Positions 15,221-24,521 of a stretch of DNA of 64,000 nt are shown here, piece by piece (the first letter of the stretch is position 1; each line of letters opens with the position of its first letter). The translations under genes and the position numbers were made by a program. Origin of the DNA: Flavobacterium sp. CECT 9288 (GTDB taxonomy: Bacteria > Bacteroidota > Bacteroidia > Flavobacteriales > Flavobacteriaceae); contig NZ_OU957226.1 in assembly GCF_918731615.1 (NCBI RefSeq), forward strand, positions 1,240,001-1,304,000. The letters run 5' to 3'. Below the pieces are notes generated by a model that was not told the origin of the DNA, did not search any database, and saw nothing but the letters and a program-made list of their open reading frames with translations.

Positions 15221-16993
15221 ATGGAAATTTATAAATCAAGAGTTGCTCAATTTTCACAAGTAGCATCAACCTTAACAAAAAAGTACAATAGCATCAGTAT
15301 AAGTAGATTACTGGCTATGGTGCTTTTTTTTGTTTCAATTTATTACTATTTAAAAACGAATGCTTTACTGTACAGTCTGGCAGCTGTTTTTTTTCTGGTT
15401 TTGTTTATTATTTTATTGCGTTTTCATACGTCTATAAATACTAAAAGAAAGATAAATAAGGCTTTAATTGACATTAATACTAATGAGATTTCTTATTTAG
15501 AGGGTAAAGCTATTCCGTTTGAAAATGGAATTGAATTCAATGATTTCCACCATCCGTATGCGTATGATTTGGATATTTTTGGAGCACATTCTTTGTTCCA
15601 AAATTTAAATAGAACAGCAACTTACATAGGAAAAAATACGTTTGCAAAACGATTGTTATCCATAGCACCCAATACTGAGATTGAGCAAAATCAAGAGGCA
15701 GTGAGGGAGTTGTCTGCTAAAATAGAGTGGCGTCAAGAGTTTTTGGCTGTGGCCAAAGTAGGAGAGGACACGGCAACTAGTTACCAAAATTTAATGCGTT
15801 GGACTACATTTAACAGTACACCGCTTTCGCGAATTACTGTTTTAATTTCATACCTATCACCGCTACTTTTTATTACTTTTTTGATATTGTATGCTGTCAC
15901 TTCAAAACTTATTTTCGCCTCAATTCTGGGTTATGTTTTTATATTTAATTTGATGGTTTTAGGAAGGTTTGTCAAACGAATTCTAGCCGAAGTAGCCACC
16001 TCAACAAATATTGATATTACAATTCACCAATACAGTTTACTATTAGAAAAAATTGAAAAGGAGCCTTTTACATCTCAAAAACTAATTCAGTTGCAACAGC
16101 AATTAAAAATTGAAAATGGAAATGCCAGCGCGCATTTAAAAAAATTATCTGAATTGTTTTCTAATATGGATAGTATTGGAAATTTTGTAACTGCAACCGT
16201 TTTTAACGGAACTTTTCTTTTTAATTTGCATGTTTTTAAAGCTTTATTAAAATGGAAAAACTACAATGGTGCCGCGCTAGAGCAATGGTTGAATGTTATT
16301 GGTGAAATGGAAATGCTCAACAGTTTAGCAAATTTTGGGTATAACAATCCAGATTTTGTTTATCCAAGTTTAAATACCAAGTATGAAGTTGATTTTAAAG
16401 GACTAAGTCATCCTTTGTTAAACAAAAAAACTAGAATTGGCAATGACGTTTGTTTTTATCCACAATCATTTATGATATTAACTGGATCAAATATGTCTGG
16501 CAAAAGTACTTTTTTGAGAAGTCTAGGTATCAATATGGTTCTTGCAGGAATTGGTTCCCCTGTATGCGCATTACAAGCTAATATTCATCCCTTACCGGTA
16601 CTAGTATCCATGAGATTGTCTGATTCCTTAGCAGATAGTGAATCGTATTTTTTTGCTGAAATAAAACGCTTACAACAAATTATGGACGAATTGCATCATA
16701 CACCAGCTTTTATTTTACTAGACGAGATTTTGCGCGGTACAAATTCTGATGATAAGCGAAACGGTACCATAGAAGTAGTTAAGAAAGTGATTGCTAAAAA
16801 TGCTATTGGTGCTATTGCTACACATGATATTGAAGTTTGCCTTACTACAAATGAATATCCTGAAACCTTAGTAAATAAATGTTTTGAAGTAGAGATTGTT
16901 AATGATGAGCTCCATTTTGATTACAAACTTCGTGACGGAATTTGTAAAAACAAAAGCGCTACTTTTTTAATGAAAAAAATGGGAGTGATTTAA
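15221..16993 (+). CDS. Membrane-anchored MutS-like ATPase
   Basis: A 590-residue protein with hydrophobic segments at about 29-44, 48-67, 204-226 and 229-248, and a C-terminal MutS ATPase domain. It has Walker A GSNMSGKS (422-429), the motif SDSLADSESYFFAE (467-480), Walker B AFILLDEILRGT (496-507) and a THD motif near 526. It lacks the MutS mismatch-recognition domain, so it is not canonical MutS. Membrane-anchored MutS-domain proteins are common in Bacteroidota, but their role is unsettled. Confidence 0.88.
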   Translation: MEIYKSRVAQFSQVASTLTKKYNSISISRLLAMVLFFVSIYYYLKTNALLYSLAAVFFLVLFIILLRFHTSINTKRKINKALIDINTNEISYLEGKAIPFENGIEFNDFHHPYAYDLDIFGAHSLFQNLNRTATYIGKNTFAKRLLSIAPNTEIEQNQEAVRELSAKIEWRQEFLAVAKVGEDTATSYQNLMRWTTFNSTPLSRITVLISYLSPLLFITFLILYAVTSKLIFASILGYVFIFNLMVLGRFVKRILAEVATSTNIDITIHQYSLLLEKIEKEPFTSQKLIQLQQQLKIENGNASAHLKKLSELFSNMDSIGNFVTATVFNGTFLFNLHVFKALLKWKNYNGAALEQWLNVIGEMEMLNSLANFGYNNPDFVYPSLNTKYEVDFKGLSHPLLNKKTRIGNDVCFYPQSFMILTGSNMSGKSTFLRSLGINMVLAGIGSPVCALQANIHPLPVLVSMRLSDSLADSESYFFAEIKRLQQIMDELHHTPAFILLDEILRGTNSDDKRNGTIEVVKKVIAKNAIGAIATHDIEVCLTTNEYPETLVNKCFEVEIVNDELHFDYKLRDGICKNKSATFLMKKMGVI

Positions 16994-17118
16994 AATTAAA
17001 AGTATCTACTCGAGATTAAAACTAGTCTTATAAAAGGATCAATTAAATTTGATTTTAAATGTGATAATTTTTATGTTTGGTGACAGTTTTGTACTAATGG
17101 AAACTATAACAGAATAAA

Positions 17119-17562
17119 ATGGTGGAGCAATCAATAAAAAGGTTAGAATATTTAACTGATATAATTCCAAGTCTGATAACTGAAATGGGTGAAGAAAGTT
17201 TTTCTTTAAAAATATCAAAAGATAAATGGAGTAAAAAAGAAATTATAGGCCATTTAATTGACAGTGCAACAAATAATCATCAAAGATTTGTTCGTGGACA
17301 ATTTGAAATGACTCCTGAAATTAGTTACAACCAAAATAAGTGGAATGAATTTAGTTTTTACCAACAAATAAATTCAGAGCAGATTATTTCATTTTGGACA
17401 ATATATAATAAACAACTTCTTGAAATTATTAAAAGAATACCTATTGAAAACTTAAAAAGAGAAATAAAAATAGGGGAAAATATTTTCACCTTAAAATTTT
17501 TGATTGCAGACTATGTTGACCATTTAGAACATCATTTAAAACAAATAGTGGAATATGAATAA
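17119..17562 (+). CDS. DinB-superfamily protein
   Basis: A 147-residue four-helix-bundle protein of the DinB/YfiT type. Candidate metal ligands are His45 (IIGHLID), His54 (NNHQRF) and His135/His138/His139 (DHLEHHL). Related proteins are metal-dependent hydrolases or thiol transferases such as bacillithiol transferase; the substrate here is unknown. It stands alone, 125 bp after the MutS-like gene. Confidence 0.85.
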   Translation: MVEQSIKRLEYLTDIIPSLITEMGEESFSLKISKDKWSKKEIIGHLIDSATNNHQRFVRGQFEMTPEISYNQNKWNEFSFYQQINSEQIISFWTIYNKQLLEIIKRIPIENLKREIKIGENIFTLKFLIADYVDHLEHHLKQIVEYE

Positions 17563-17733
17563 GAAAATCAATCGACCTGAAGCAGTTTGTTGCGATTGGG
17601 ATCTTGGTTTAATTAAATATTAATTTTGTACATGTAAAGTTAATACTTAACAGAAAGTTTAGGTTTCCTTAATTCTCCACTTCAGCAAGTCGTGAAACAG
17701 TTAACTCATAAAAATCAGAAACAGCCGTAACAA

Positions 17734-17768
17734 AAAAAAACCGTCTCCAAAATAGAGACGGTTTTTTT
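17734..17768. terminator. Bidirectional terminator between the dinB-like gene and dnaN
   Basis: CCGTCTC (17741-17747) and GAGACGG (17755-17761) form a perfect stem with a 7-nt loop. An A-run precedes it and a T-run follows, so it works in both directions between convergent genes. Confidence 0.85.
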
Positions 17769-17813
17769 CAATATAAAAATGGTTTGGTTAATAGCGTATG
17801 TTAAATTGTAATC

Positions 17814-18932
17814 TTAGCTGTTAAGCATTACAGGCATTACAAGCATAGTAACAGTTTCACCTTCCTCTAATCCATCAACTGGAGTTAAAATTCCGGCTCT
17901 GTTAGGTAATGACATTTCAAGCATAATCATATCCGATTGTAAGTTGGTCAACATCTCAGTTAAAAAACGAGAGTTGTAGCCTATTTGCATATCGTCGCCT
18001 TGGTAATCACATGTCAATCTTTCTTCGGCTTTGTTTGAATAATCAATATCTTCTGCAGATACGTTTAACTCAGCACCAGCAATTTTTAATCTAATTTGGT
18101 GTGTAGTTTTGTTCGAAAAGATAGCTACACGACGCACAGAACTTAAAAATTGAGTACGGTCAATCATTAATTTATTTGGATTCTCTTTTGGGATTACCGC
18201 TTCGTAATTTGGATATTTTCCATCAATTAAACGACACATCAAAATGTAATTGTCAAAAGAGAAAGTAGCATTCGAATCGTTGTATTCTATTTTTACCTCT
18301 GCATCCGAAGATCCTAAAATATTTTTTAAGATGTTCAATGGTTTTTTTGGCATAATAAAATCAGCAACTTGAGAAGCTGTCACATCAGTTCGAGCATATT
18401 TTACCAATTTGTGCGCATCAGTTGCCACAAAAATTAAACCTTCTGGCGAGAATTGAAAAAACACTCCAGACATTACAGGACGTAAATCATCATTACCTGC
18501 AGCAAAAATAGTTTTACTTATTGCTGTAGCCAAAACATCAGCAGGAACAAGTGTTACAGATGGATCTTCAAGGTTTACTGATTTTGGAAACTCCTCACCA
18601 GGAGCATACGCAAGCGCATATTTACCTGAGTTAGAACTTATTTCTATGGTGCTATTATCTTCTATAGTAAATGTTAAGGGCTGCTCTGGAAATGTTTTAA
18701 GAATTTCCAAAAGTAATTTTGCAGGAACGGCAACGCTACCTTTACTTTCTGAATCGATTGATAAGGTTGCAGACATAGTAGTCTCTAAATCAGAGGCAGA
18801 TACGGTCAATACATTATGATCTAGATCAAATAAGAAATTGTCTAAAATAGGTAATGTGTTGCTGCTGTTGATTACATTCCCTAAAACTTGTAATTGTTTC
18901 AATAAGTATGAACTCGATACTATAAATTTCAT
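17814..18932 (-). CDS. dnaN: DNA polymerase III beta subunit (sliding clamp)
   Basis: Ring-shaped processivity factor of DNA polymerase III. At 372 residues it is the standard length and shows the three-domain organisation from MKFIVSSSYLLKQLQVLGNV to the C-terminal LVMPVMLNS, the conserved end of the clamp. Typical segments include LPILDNFLFD, GKYPNYEAVIP and a hydrophobic C-terminal pocket region. It is not next to dnaA or recF here, which is common in Bacteroidota. A TATATTTG box lies upstream. Confidence 0.98.
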   Translation of the reverse strand: MKFIVSSSYLLKQLQVLGNVINSSNTLPILDNFLFDLDHNVLTVSASDLETTMSATLSIDSESKGSVAVPAKLLLEILKTFPEQPLTFTIEDNSTIEISSNSGKYALAYAPGEEFPKSVNLEDPSVTLVPADVLATAISKTIFAAGNDDLRPVMSGVFFQFSPEGLIFVATDAHKLVKYARTDVTASQVADFIMPKKPLNILKNILGSSDAEVKIEYNDSNATFSFDNYILMCRLIDGKYPNYEAVIPKENPNKLMIDRTQFLSSVRRVAIFSNKTTHQIRLKIAGAELNVSAEDIDYSNKAEERLTCDYQGDDMQIGYNSRFLTEMLTNLQSDMIMLEMSLPNRAGILTPVDGLEEGETVTMLVMPVMLNS

Positions 18933-18990
18933 CTGTTTTATTTTATTTTTTTTAAGGTATTTCTTTATTTGTGAAATACGTTACATGTTA

Positions 18991-18998
18991 CAAATATA
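18991..18998 (-). promoter_or_regulatory. -7 promoter box of dnaN
   Basis: On the minus strand TATATTTG matches TAnnTTTG and lies 58 bp before the dnaN ATG. No well-placed TTG was seen. Confidence 0.4.
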
Positions 18999-19037
18999 TC
19001 GTAAACTATTCTAGTTTGGAAACTTTTTTATTAACAT

Positions 19038-20723
19038 CTATTTACTGTATTTTCTTTTACGAATGAAAGTAAACACAAAACCGAAGATCCCCAAAATAAT
19101 AATTGGTAACCCGATAGTTAGTATTGGGGTACTGCTATAGTTTTCATAAACCTTTTCTTTGTCTAATAAAGGCAAATCTAGATCCTTGCTTCGAATGTTA
19201 ATAAGTCCATTATCATCTAATAGGTAATTGACACAGTTTATTAAAAAATCTTTATTGTCATATAAATTTCCTGAACGCTGATCATAACCCAGCTCAACAG
19301 GTTGAAAGTTTTTATCCAATTGGTTTTTGATTAGATCTCCATCAGCTATGATAATCATTTTATTTGCATTTCCTTGGTCTAAAAATGTTTTTTGTTCAAA
19401 AGGCAAAACTCGATTTTTATACATCGATTCAAAACTACCTTCGAGTAATACGGATAATGGAAGTTTTCCTTTTGCGGCATAATCAGCAGGCGAAGTTTCT
19501 TCGGTAACACTTTCTAAATTTACTTCTGATGGCGTTCCTATCTTTTTTGAATATTGTGAGGACTGTAGCAGTACCGTTTTTTTGATGCCGTTTTTCAAGG
19601 TATCAATAGGATTAGCAAAGTCAAATTTTATACCTCCAAGGTTTTTTACAATAGGGTGTACACTTGTAGGATATACTTGCGGTGCAAATTTCCAGTTGAA
19701 TTCCTGAAATTGAGTTGCACTTCCTTGTTCGCCAGTAGCCAGTTTTATTGGGCTTCCTTGTTCATCTTTTATTAAATCTGGATTAATACGAAAGCCATAT
19801 TTAAAAAACATATCATTCAAGTTTAAATCTCTAGGGTAGGCTAGGGTAGCTCCTGCAGGATTGTACAAACTATCTATTTCTGCTACAACTTGGTCCACAA
19901 GCCATAACGTTTTACCACCATGCATGATGTATTGATCCAGTACTTGTTTTTCTTGATCAGTAAAGGTTTCGGTTGGTTTTGCAATAAGTGCTAGATCATA
20001 TTCTTTAAGAGATTCTAAACTTTTCAACGGATTTTTAGCCACTGAATCAAGCGTGAAAGGAGCAATAAAGTAACTCTCTCTTACTTGCAATAAAAATTTG
20101 GCCATTAAAATATCTTGTAGTTCGCCATTCCCTTTTATGACCGCTATTTTTTTCTGTTTGGCTTTTGTAATTTTATTTAAACCTTCGGCAATAGAATATT
20201 CCAAATGTTGTACAGATCCTATCACTTTTTGGGTAGTTGAGGCTCCCATAATATTCTTTAGCAAAGGAATATTTACTTCTTTGTTATCATAAACAGCAAT
20301 TGCCCATGGGAAAACCATAGCTTGTGACTGTTTTCCTTTGTCATCAACAGTTATGTTTACAGGAGTTAAGCCTTTTCGATACAATTCTTTTATGTTGTCC
20401 ATGCTTGAATCCTTGTTTTCCAAAGGATCTACAAATTCAAACACTAAATTAGAATTGTATGCTTGAAATTCTTCTAAAAGTTGCTTTGTTTCTTGTTGTA
20501 AGCGTCTGAATTCTGGAGGTAAATCGCCTTGCATGTATACTTTTATAACAAGCGGATTTTGAACCTGATCAATAATTTTTAATGAGGTAGGGGAAAGTGT
20601 GTATCTCTTATCTTTTGTTAAATCAAAACGATGAAAAACGGAACTTCCTATTGCATTTAAAACTAATACAACGGCAAGAATAATCAATACTGATTTCAGG
20701 TTTTTTTTCTTAGAAGTAGTCAT
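19038..20723 (-). CDS. gldG: Gliding-motility ABC transporter auxiliary protein GldG
   Basis: A 561-residue protein with an N-terminal membrane anchor (about 10-30), a large extracytoplasmic part of the ABC-transporter auxiliary type, and a C-terminal membrane helix (about 536-556) followed by the basic tail RKRKYSK. In Flavobacterium johnsoniae GldA, GldF and GldG form an ABC transporter needed for gliding and for type IX secretion-related functions. The gene starts at the base where gldF ends, so the two are translationally coupled. The ATPase gene gldA is not in the window. Confidence 0.93.
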   Translation of the reverse strand: MTTSKKKNLKSVLIILAVVLVLNAIGSSVFHRFDLTKDKRYTLSPTSLKIIDQVQNPLVIKVYMQGDLPPEFRRLQQETKQLLEEFQAYNSNLVFEFVDPLENKDSSMDNIKELYRKGLTPVNITVDDKGKQSQAMVFPWAIAVYDNKEVNIPLLKNIMGASTTQKVIGSVQHLEYSIAEGLNKITKAKQKKIAVIKGNGELQDILMAKFLLQVRESYFIAPFTLDSVAKNPLKSLESLKEYDLALIAKPTETFTDQEKQVLDQYIMHGGKTLWLVDQVVAEIDSLYNPAGATLAYPRDLNLNDMFFKYGFRINPDLIKDEQGSPIKLATGEQGSATQFQEFNWKFAPQVYPTSVHPIVKNLGGIKFDFANPIDTLKNGIKKTVLLQSSQYSKKIGTPSEVNLESVTEETSPADYAAKGKLPLSVLLEGSFESMYKNRVLPFEQKTFLDQGNANKMIIIADGDLIKNQLDKNFQPVELGYDQRSGNLYDNKDFLINCVNYLLDDNGLINIRSKDLDLPLLDKEKVYENYSSTPILTIGLPIIILGIFGFVFTFIRKRKYSK

Positions 20724-21448
20724 TACGATTTGAAAGATTTTAGATTATTAACAGTAAATGAAAGAAAAACAACGGTAATACTTGTAAAATAAAGAATGTC
20801 TCTCGTGTCTAGTACTCCGCGACTCATACTCTTAAAATGATCTTGCATACCCAATGAAGCAATGATTTGAGATAAACTTGGAACCACTGTTGCAATACCT
20901 TCGAATCCAAAATAAAAAAAGAAGCAAATAAAAACCGCCAAAATAAAAGCAACAATTTGGTTGTCTGATAATGTAGAGGTGAATATCCCTATCGAAGAAT
21001 AGGCTGCAATTAGGAACACTAATCCAAAATAAGAGCCTATTGTGCTTCCCATATCGATATTACCTTCAGGCATTCCTAGGTCATAAATTACGGCTACATA
21101 AATAAAGGTTGGAATTATGGCTATTAGAATTAAAAGCAAAGCTCCAAGAAATTTCCCGTTTACAATTTGCCAAATACTTAATGGTTTTGTTAATAATAAT
21201 TCTAAGGTTCCTTGTTTTTTCTCATCTGAGAAACTTCGCATGGTTACAGCTGGAATCAGGAAAATTAAAATCCAAGGTGCCAAAGTGAAAAAGGGAGTCA
21301 AATCAGCAAAACCAGAATTAAGGATGTTATATTCACCTTCAAAAACCCAAAGAAATAATCCGTTAATGATTAAAAAAATGGCAATTACTAAATAACCTAT
21401 TGGCGAACCGAAAAAGGATTTTATTTCTCGTAAAACTATTGATTTCAT
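20723..21448 (-). CDS. gldF: Gliding-motility ABC transporter permease GldF
   Basis: A 241-residue polytopic inner-membrane protein with about six membrane helices, starting MKSIVLREIKSFFGSPIGYL. The segment FSDEKKQGTLELLLTKPLS is the cytoplasmic loop characteristic of ABC-2 permeases of the GldF/NosY type. It pairs with GldG encoded directly downstream. ATP hydrolysis must come from GldA encoded elsewhere. Confidence 0.94.
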   Translation of the reverse strand: MKSIVLREIKSFFGSPIGYLVIAIFLIINGLFLWVFEGEYNILNSGFADLTPFFTLAPWILIFLIPAVTMRSFSDEKKQGTLELLLTKPLSIWQIVNGKFLGALLLILIAIIPTFIYVAVIYDLGMPEGNIDMGSTIGSYFGLVFLIAAYSSIGIFTSTLSDNQIVAFILAVFICFFFYFGFEGIATVVPSLSQIIASLGMQDHFKSMSRGVLDTRDILYFTSITVVFLSFTVNNLKSFKS

Positions 21449-21458
21449 TTGTTTTTTT

Positions 21459-21526
21459 GTTTAAAGTTTCAAATGTTTAATGTTTAAAGTTCCCAATTCA
21501 ACAACTTTAAACCTTAAACTTTAAAC
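21459..21526. repeat. Nested inverted repeats of GTTTAAAGTT
   Basis: GTTTAAAGTT (21482-21491) pairs with AACTTTAAAC (21503-21512), and outside it GTTTAAAGTTT (21459-21469) pairs with AAACTTTAAAC (21516-21526). The structure fills the gap between the monooxygenase stop and the gldF start. It could terminate the upstream minus-strand transcript or be a simple AT-rich repeat expansion. Confidence 0.55.
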
Positions 21527-21532
21527 TATTTT

Positions 21533-21829
21533 TTACTCTAAAGTAACTAATTTATCTACGCTCCACGCTTCGGGTTTATCGTTGAATAATTTTTTGGTGA
21601 AAGTCCACACATTATAAAATAGTTTAGAATTTCTGTAATTTTCTAAATCGGCTTCGGTTTCCCAATAACTGTAGGTAAAGAAAATACTTTTGTTGTTTTT
21701 ATCTTGATACAATTCTAAGAAACGATTTCCAGGCGCATTTCGTATTTTATCTTTCATTAACTCAAAGTTTTCTAAAAATGCCGGAATATGTTCCTCATGA
21801 AAACTTAATTTTACAATGCGTACAAACAT
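21533..21829 (-). CDS. Antibiotic biosynthesis monooxygenase (ABM)-fold protein
   Basis: A 98-residue single-domain ferredoxin-like protein of the ABM/YgiN type: MFVRIVKLSFHEEHIPAFLE, then FLELYQDKNNKSIFFTYSYW and YRNSKLFYNVW. Family members act as quinol monooxygenases or heme-degrading enzymes, usually as dimers; the substrate here cannot be told. It lies 18 bp after the SAM hydrolase gene and is probably co-transcribed with it. Confidence 0.85.
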   Translation of the reverse strand: MFVRIVKLSFHEEHIPAFLENFELMKDKIRNAPGNRFLELYQDKNNKSIFFTYSYWETEADLENYRNSKLFYNVWTFTKKLFNDKPEAWSVDKLVTLE

Positions 21830-21847
21830 TAGATTTTGGTTTAAACT

Positions 21848-22675
21848 TTATATAAATTTTATAATAATAACATCTCTATAATTCAGTCCTAATAAGCTAC
21901 TTGCTGATCCTACTTTTGAAGGATTACTTCTAAAAATAGCAATTTCTAAGTAGCCTGCTTCATTAAAGATAGCTAGTTTTTCACCTTCATAGGATTTAAT
22001 GGGATATTTGTCATTTTTTGCAATAGCAGAATAATTTGGCAATATGTTTTTAATATTTTTAGTTTTTAAAACAATTTCATAAGATCTTCCTTGTGCTACT
22101 TGATTGAAATATTCTTTGGATATATTAGTAACAACGTTCCCAAAGTGATCTATATAAACTACATGTCCTTTTAACGAATTTCCATCAATAGCTAAAACCG
22201 CATTTAAATCTGTTACTTCTTTTAGTGTATCAATGGGAGTGCCTATGGTTTTTAGAGCGCCACCTTTAGCTAAATGACATGCTACGAATACAAATGCATC
22301 AAGGTCAACAGCATCTTGGTCTAATTGATCATGAATGTCTATGGCTACAATTTCTTGCGGATATACTTTTTGCGAAAGCATACTCAAAATACCATTATCA
22401 GCAGCAATAAAATAATGATCATTCCATTGCATTGCAATATGTTGGTTTTCTTTATTACGCTCCATATCTACTCCTATGAGGTGTATGCTACTTTTAGGGA
22501 AACTGTTGTATGATGCGCTCACACAATAACTGGCCTCTACAGTATTAAAAGGATCAATTTCATGTGAGATATCAATAATTGTTGCCTCAGCATATTGAGA
22601 TAAAATTTTTCCCTTCAACGCACCTACAAAGTGGTCTTTCAAGCCGTAATCGGTAGTAAGGGTAATTATTGACAT
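21848..22675 (-). CDS. SAM hydroxide adenosyltransferase (DUF62 family)
   Basis: A 275-residue enzyme of the fluorinase/chlorinase-like superfamily that in most bacteria hydrolyses S-adenosylmethionine to adenosine and methionine. Typical motifs are the N-terminal TLTTDYGLKDHFVGALKG, IHLIGVD, FIAADNGILSML and VYIDHFGNVVTNIS. It lacks the extra loop that marks the halogenases, so the hydrolase role is favoured. Promoter-like boxes in both directions lie in the divergent gap to 22798. Confidence 0.88.
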   Translation of the reverse strand: MSIITLTTDYGLKDHFVGALKGKILSQYAEATIIDISHEIDPFNTVEASYCVSASYNSFPKSSIHLIGVDMERNKENQHIAMQWNDHYFIAADNGILSMLSQKVYPQEIVAIDIHDQLDQDAVDLDAFVFVACHLAKGGALKTIGTPIDTLKEVTDLNAVLAIDGNSLKGHVVYIDHFGNVVTNISKEYFNQVAQGRSYEIVLKTKNIKNILPNYSAIAKNDKYPIKSYEGEKLAIFNEAGYLEIAIFRSNPSKVGSASSLLGLNYRDVIIIKFI

Positions 22676-22719
22676 AAATTTGTTTATAACTATTGCTGTT
22701 TTGTAAACCTAATTTTCAT

Positions 22720-22742
22720 TAAATTTGAGAAACGCAAAGCTA
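22720..22742. promoter_or_regulatory. Divergent -7 promoter boxes
   Basis: TAAATTTG on the plus strand (22720-22727) faces the gene at 22798, and TAGCTTTG on the minus strand (22735-22742) faces the SAM hydrolase gene. Both match TAnnTTTG. Neither has an ideal -33 TTG. Confidence 0.35.
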
Positions 22743-22797
22743 AAGTATTTTAAGCTTTAATTTAAACAGAATTTTAATTTCAATTTAAAACAAACCA

Positions 22798-23325
22798 ATG
22801 ATCAAACCGTTTTTTTTTCTTTTACTTTTCTTTTGTAGTATACAATTGCATTCTCAAAAATTAGTGTACAAGTCAAATGGAAACATTTTAGATTCTGAAA
22901 GCCAAAAAATAAGACCTAATCAAGTAAGGGAAATATTAAAAGGGAATCAACAACTACGTGCAGATTACAATGATGGCAGATCTAAAAAAACAGCTGGAAA
23001 CATATTGCTTATTGGTGGACTTGGATTTCTGACTGCTGATTTAGTTAAGGGAGTTACTGCTTCTGGAATATCTGCAACTCCTATTGGGGGTGGACAGTAT
23101 GCTCTTCAAGATGAGAAAAACAGTTATCCTTCGTTGTTAACTTATATTGGTGTTGCAGCAATCATAATTGCGATTCCTGTCAAAATTGGTTTCTCAAAGA
23201 AAATTAAAAATGTAGTGACTGAATATAACAATCAGAACGCTATAGGTAACAATCAGTTTGAAAGCACCAAAGTAGATTTGATAACCAATTCAAACGGTGT
23301 AGGACTTCGATTAACTTTAAAATAA
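22798..23325 (+). CDS. Secreted or membrane hypothetical protein
   Basis: A 175-residue protein with a clear signal peptide (MIKPFFFLLLFFCSIQLHSQ, about 1-20) and a hydrophobic glycine-rich segment at about 65-85 plus another near 112-130. The mature part begins KLVYKSNGNILDSESQKI. The function is not recognised. It precedes phoH by 21 bp on the same strand and may be co-transcribed with it. Confidence 0.8.
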   Translation: MIKPFFFLLLFFCSIQLHSQKLVYKSNGNILDSESQKIRPNQVREILKGNQQLRADYNDGRSKKTAGNILLIGGLGFLTADLVKGVTASGISATPIGGGQYALQDEKNSYPSLLTYIGVAAIIIAIPVKIGFSKKIKNVVTEYNNQNAIGNNQFESTKVDLITNSNGVGLRLTLK

Positions 23326-23346
23326 AACATCTAAACATACAACCAC

Positions 23347-24297
23347 TTGAACGAAAGAATAATTGAGCTCATAGACATCGCTCCAAAAGACTTTTGGGGC
23401 GCTCAAGACACTCATCTTGAATCCATAAAAAAATATTATCCAAAATTAAAAATCGTTGCAAGAGGAACTACACTCAAGGCTTTTGGAGAAAAGGAAGTTT
23501 TAGACGAATTTGAAAAACGATTTCAACGATTGATGCTTCATTTTACGCGTTACAACAACATAGATAATAATGTTATTGAAAGAGTTATTATGGGAGATGC
23601 ACAAGAAGATCGCAAATTTCAAGGAAGTGACAAAATTTTAGTACATGGTGTGGGGGGCAAAATAATTAAAGCCATGACTCCTAACCAGCAATTGCTTGTT
23701 GATACGCTTGAAAAAAACGATATGGTATTTGCAGTTGGTCCAGCAGGAACTGGGAAAACATATACCGGTGTTGCTATGGCTGTGAAAGCATTGAAAGAAA
23801 AACAGGTTAAAAGAATTATTTTGACTAGACCTGCAGTTGAAGCTGGAGAAAATCTAGGTTTCTTACCCGGCGATATGAAAGAGAAACTGGATCCATACAT
23901 GCAGCCATTGTATGATGCGCTACGAGACATGTTGCCTAATGAAAAATTAGAAGATTATATTTTAAAAGGCATTATTCAAATTGCTCCACTTGCTTTCATG
24001 AGGGGTAGAACACTGGATAATGCTTTTGTAATCTTAGATGAAGCTCAAAACACGACTCATTCCCAAATGAAAATGTTCTTAACGCGTATGGGTAAAAGTG
24101 CTAAGTTTATGATTACAGGTGATCCGGGTCAGGTAGATTTACCAAGGCGAACCATATCAGGACTTAAAGAAGCTTTGTTAGTTTTAAAAGATATTGATGG
24201 AATAGGAATTATTTACCTGGATGATAAAGATATTGTACGTCATAGACTGGTTAAGAAAGTTATTGATGCTTACAAAATGATTGAAAATAACGACTAG
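23347..24297 (+). CDS. phoH: PhoH-like ATPase
   Basis: A 316-residue P-loop ATPase of the PhoH family. It has an N-terminal KH-like segment (about 20-70), Walker A GPAGTGKT (131-138), RPAVEAGENLGFLPGD (161-176) and Walker B ILDEAQN (229-235). PhoH proteins are linked to RNA metabolism. The start codon appears to be TTG at 23347, because the residues it adds (NERIIELIDIAPKDFWGAQ) look like a genuine conserved N-terminus and the next ATG is far downstream. Confidence 0.94.
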   Translation: MNERIIELIDIAPKDFWGAQDTHLESIKKYYPKLKIVARGTTLKAFGEKEVLDEFEKRFQRLMLHFTRYNNIDNNVIERVIMGDAQEDRKFQGSDKILVHGVGGKIIKAMTPNQQLLVDTLEKNDMVFAVGPAGTGKTYTGVAMAVKALKEKQVKRIILTRPAVEAGENLGFLPGDMKEKLDPYMQPLYDALRDMLPNEKLEDYILKGIIQIAPLAFMRGRTLDNAFVILDEAQNTTHSQMKMFLTRMGKSAKFMITGDPGQVDLPRRTISGLKEALLVLKDIDGIGIIYLDDKDIVRHRLVKKVIDAYKMIENND

Positions 24298-24314
24298 AAC
24301 TTTTTTTAATATTG

Positions 24315-24360
24315 AAATCGGGGATTGCAATACAATGCCATCCCCGATTTTTAATTTTTA
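24315..24360 (+). terminator. Rho-independent terminator of phoH
   Basis: AAATCGGGGA (24315-24324) pairs perfectly with TCCCCGATTT (24341-24350), with a 16-nt loop, and is followed by TTAATTTTTA. It lies 18 bp after the phoH stop. Confidence 0.8.
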
Positions 24361-24521
24361 AAGAATCTGTCTTTTTTTTTTTGAAATGATAGTTTGTAAA
24401 AGGTTTTGTATTGAAATTGGCATTTTATTTTAACATAATGCTACACCAAAAAAAAGTACGTTCTCTTTTCATTGTTTAAAAAATAGAATAGTTTTGAGGG
24501 TATGAATTTTTTAGAAAAAAA

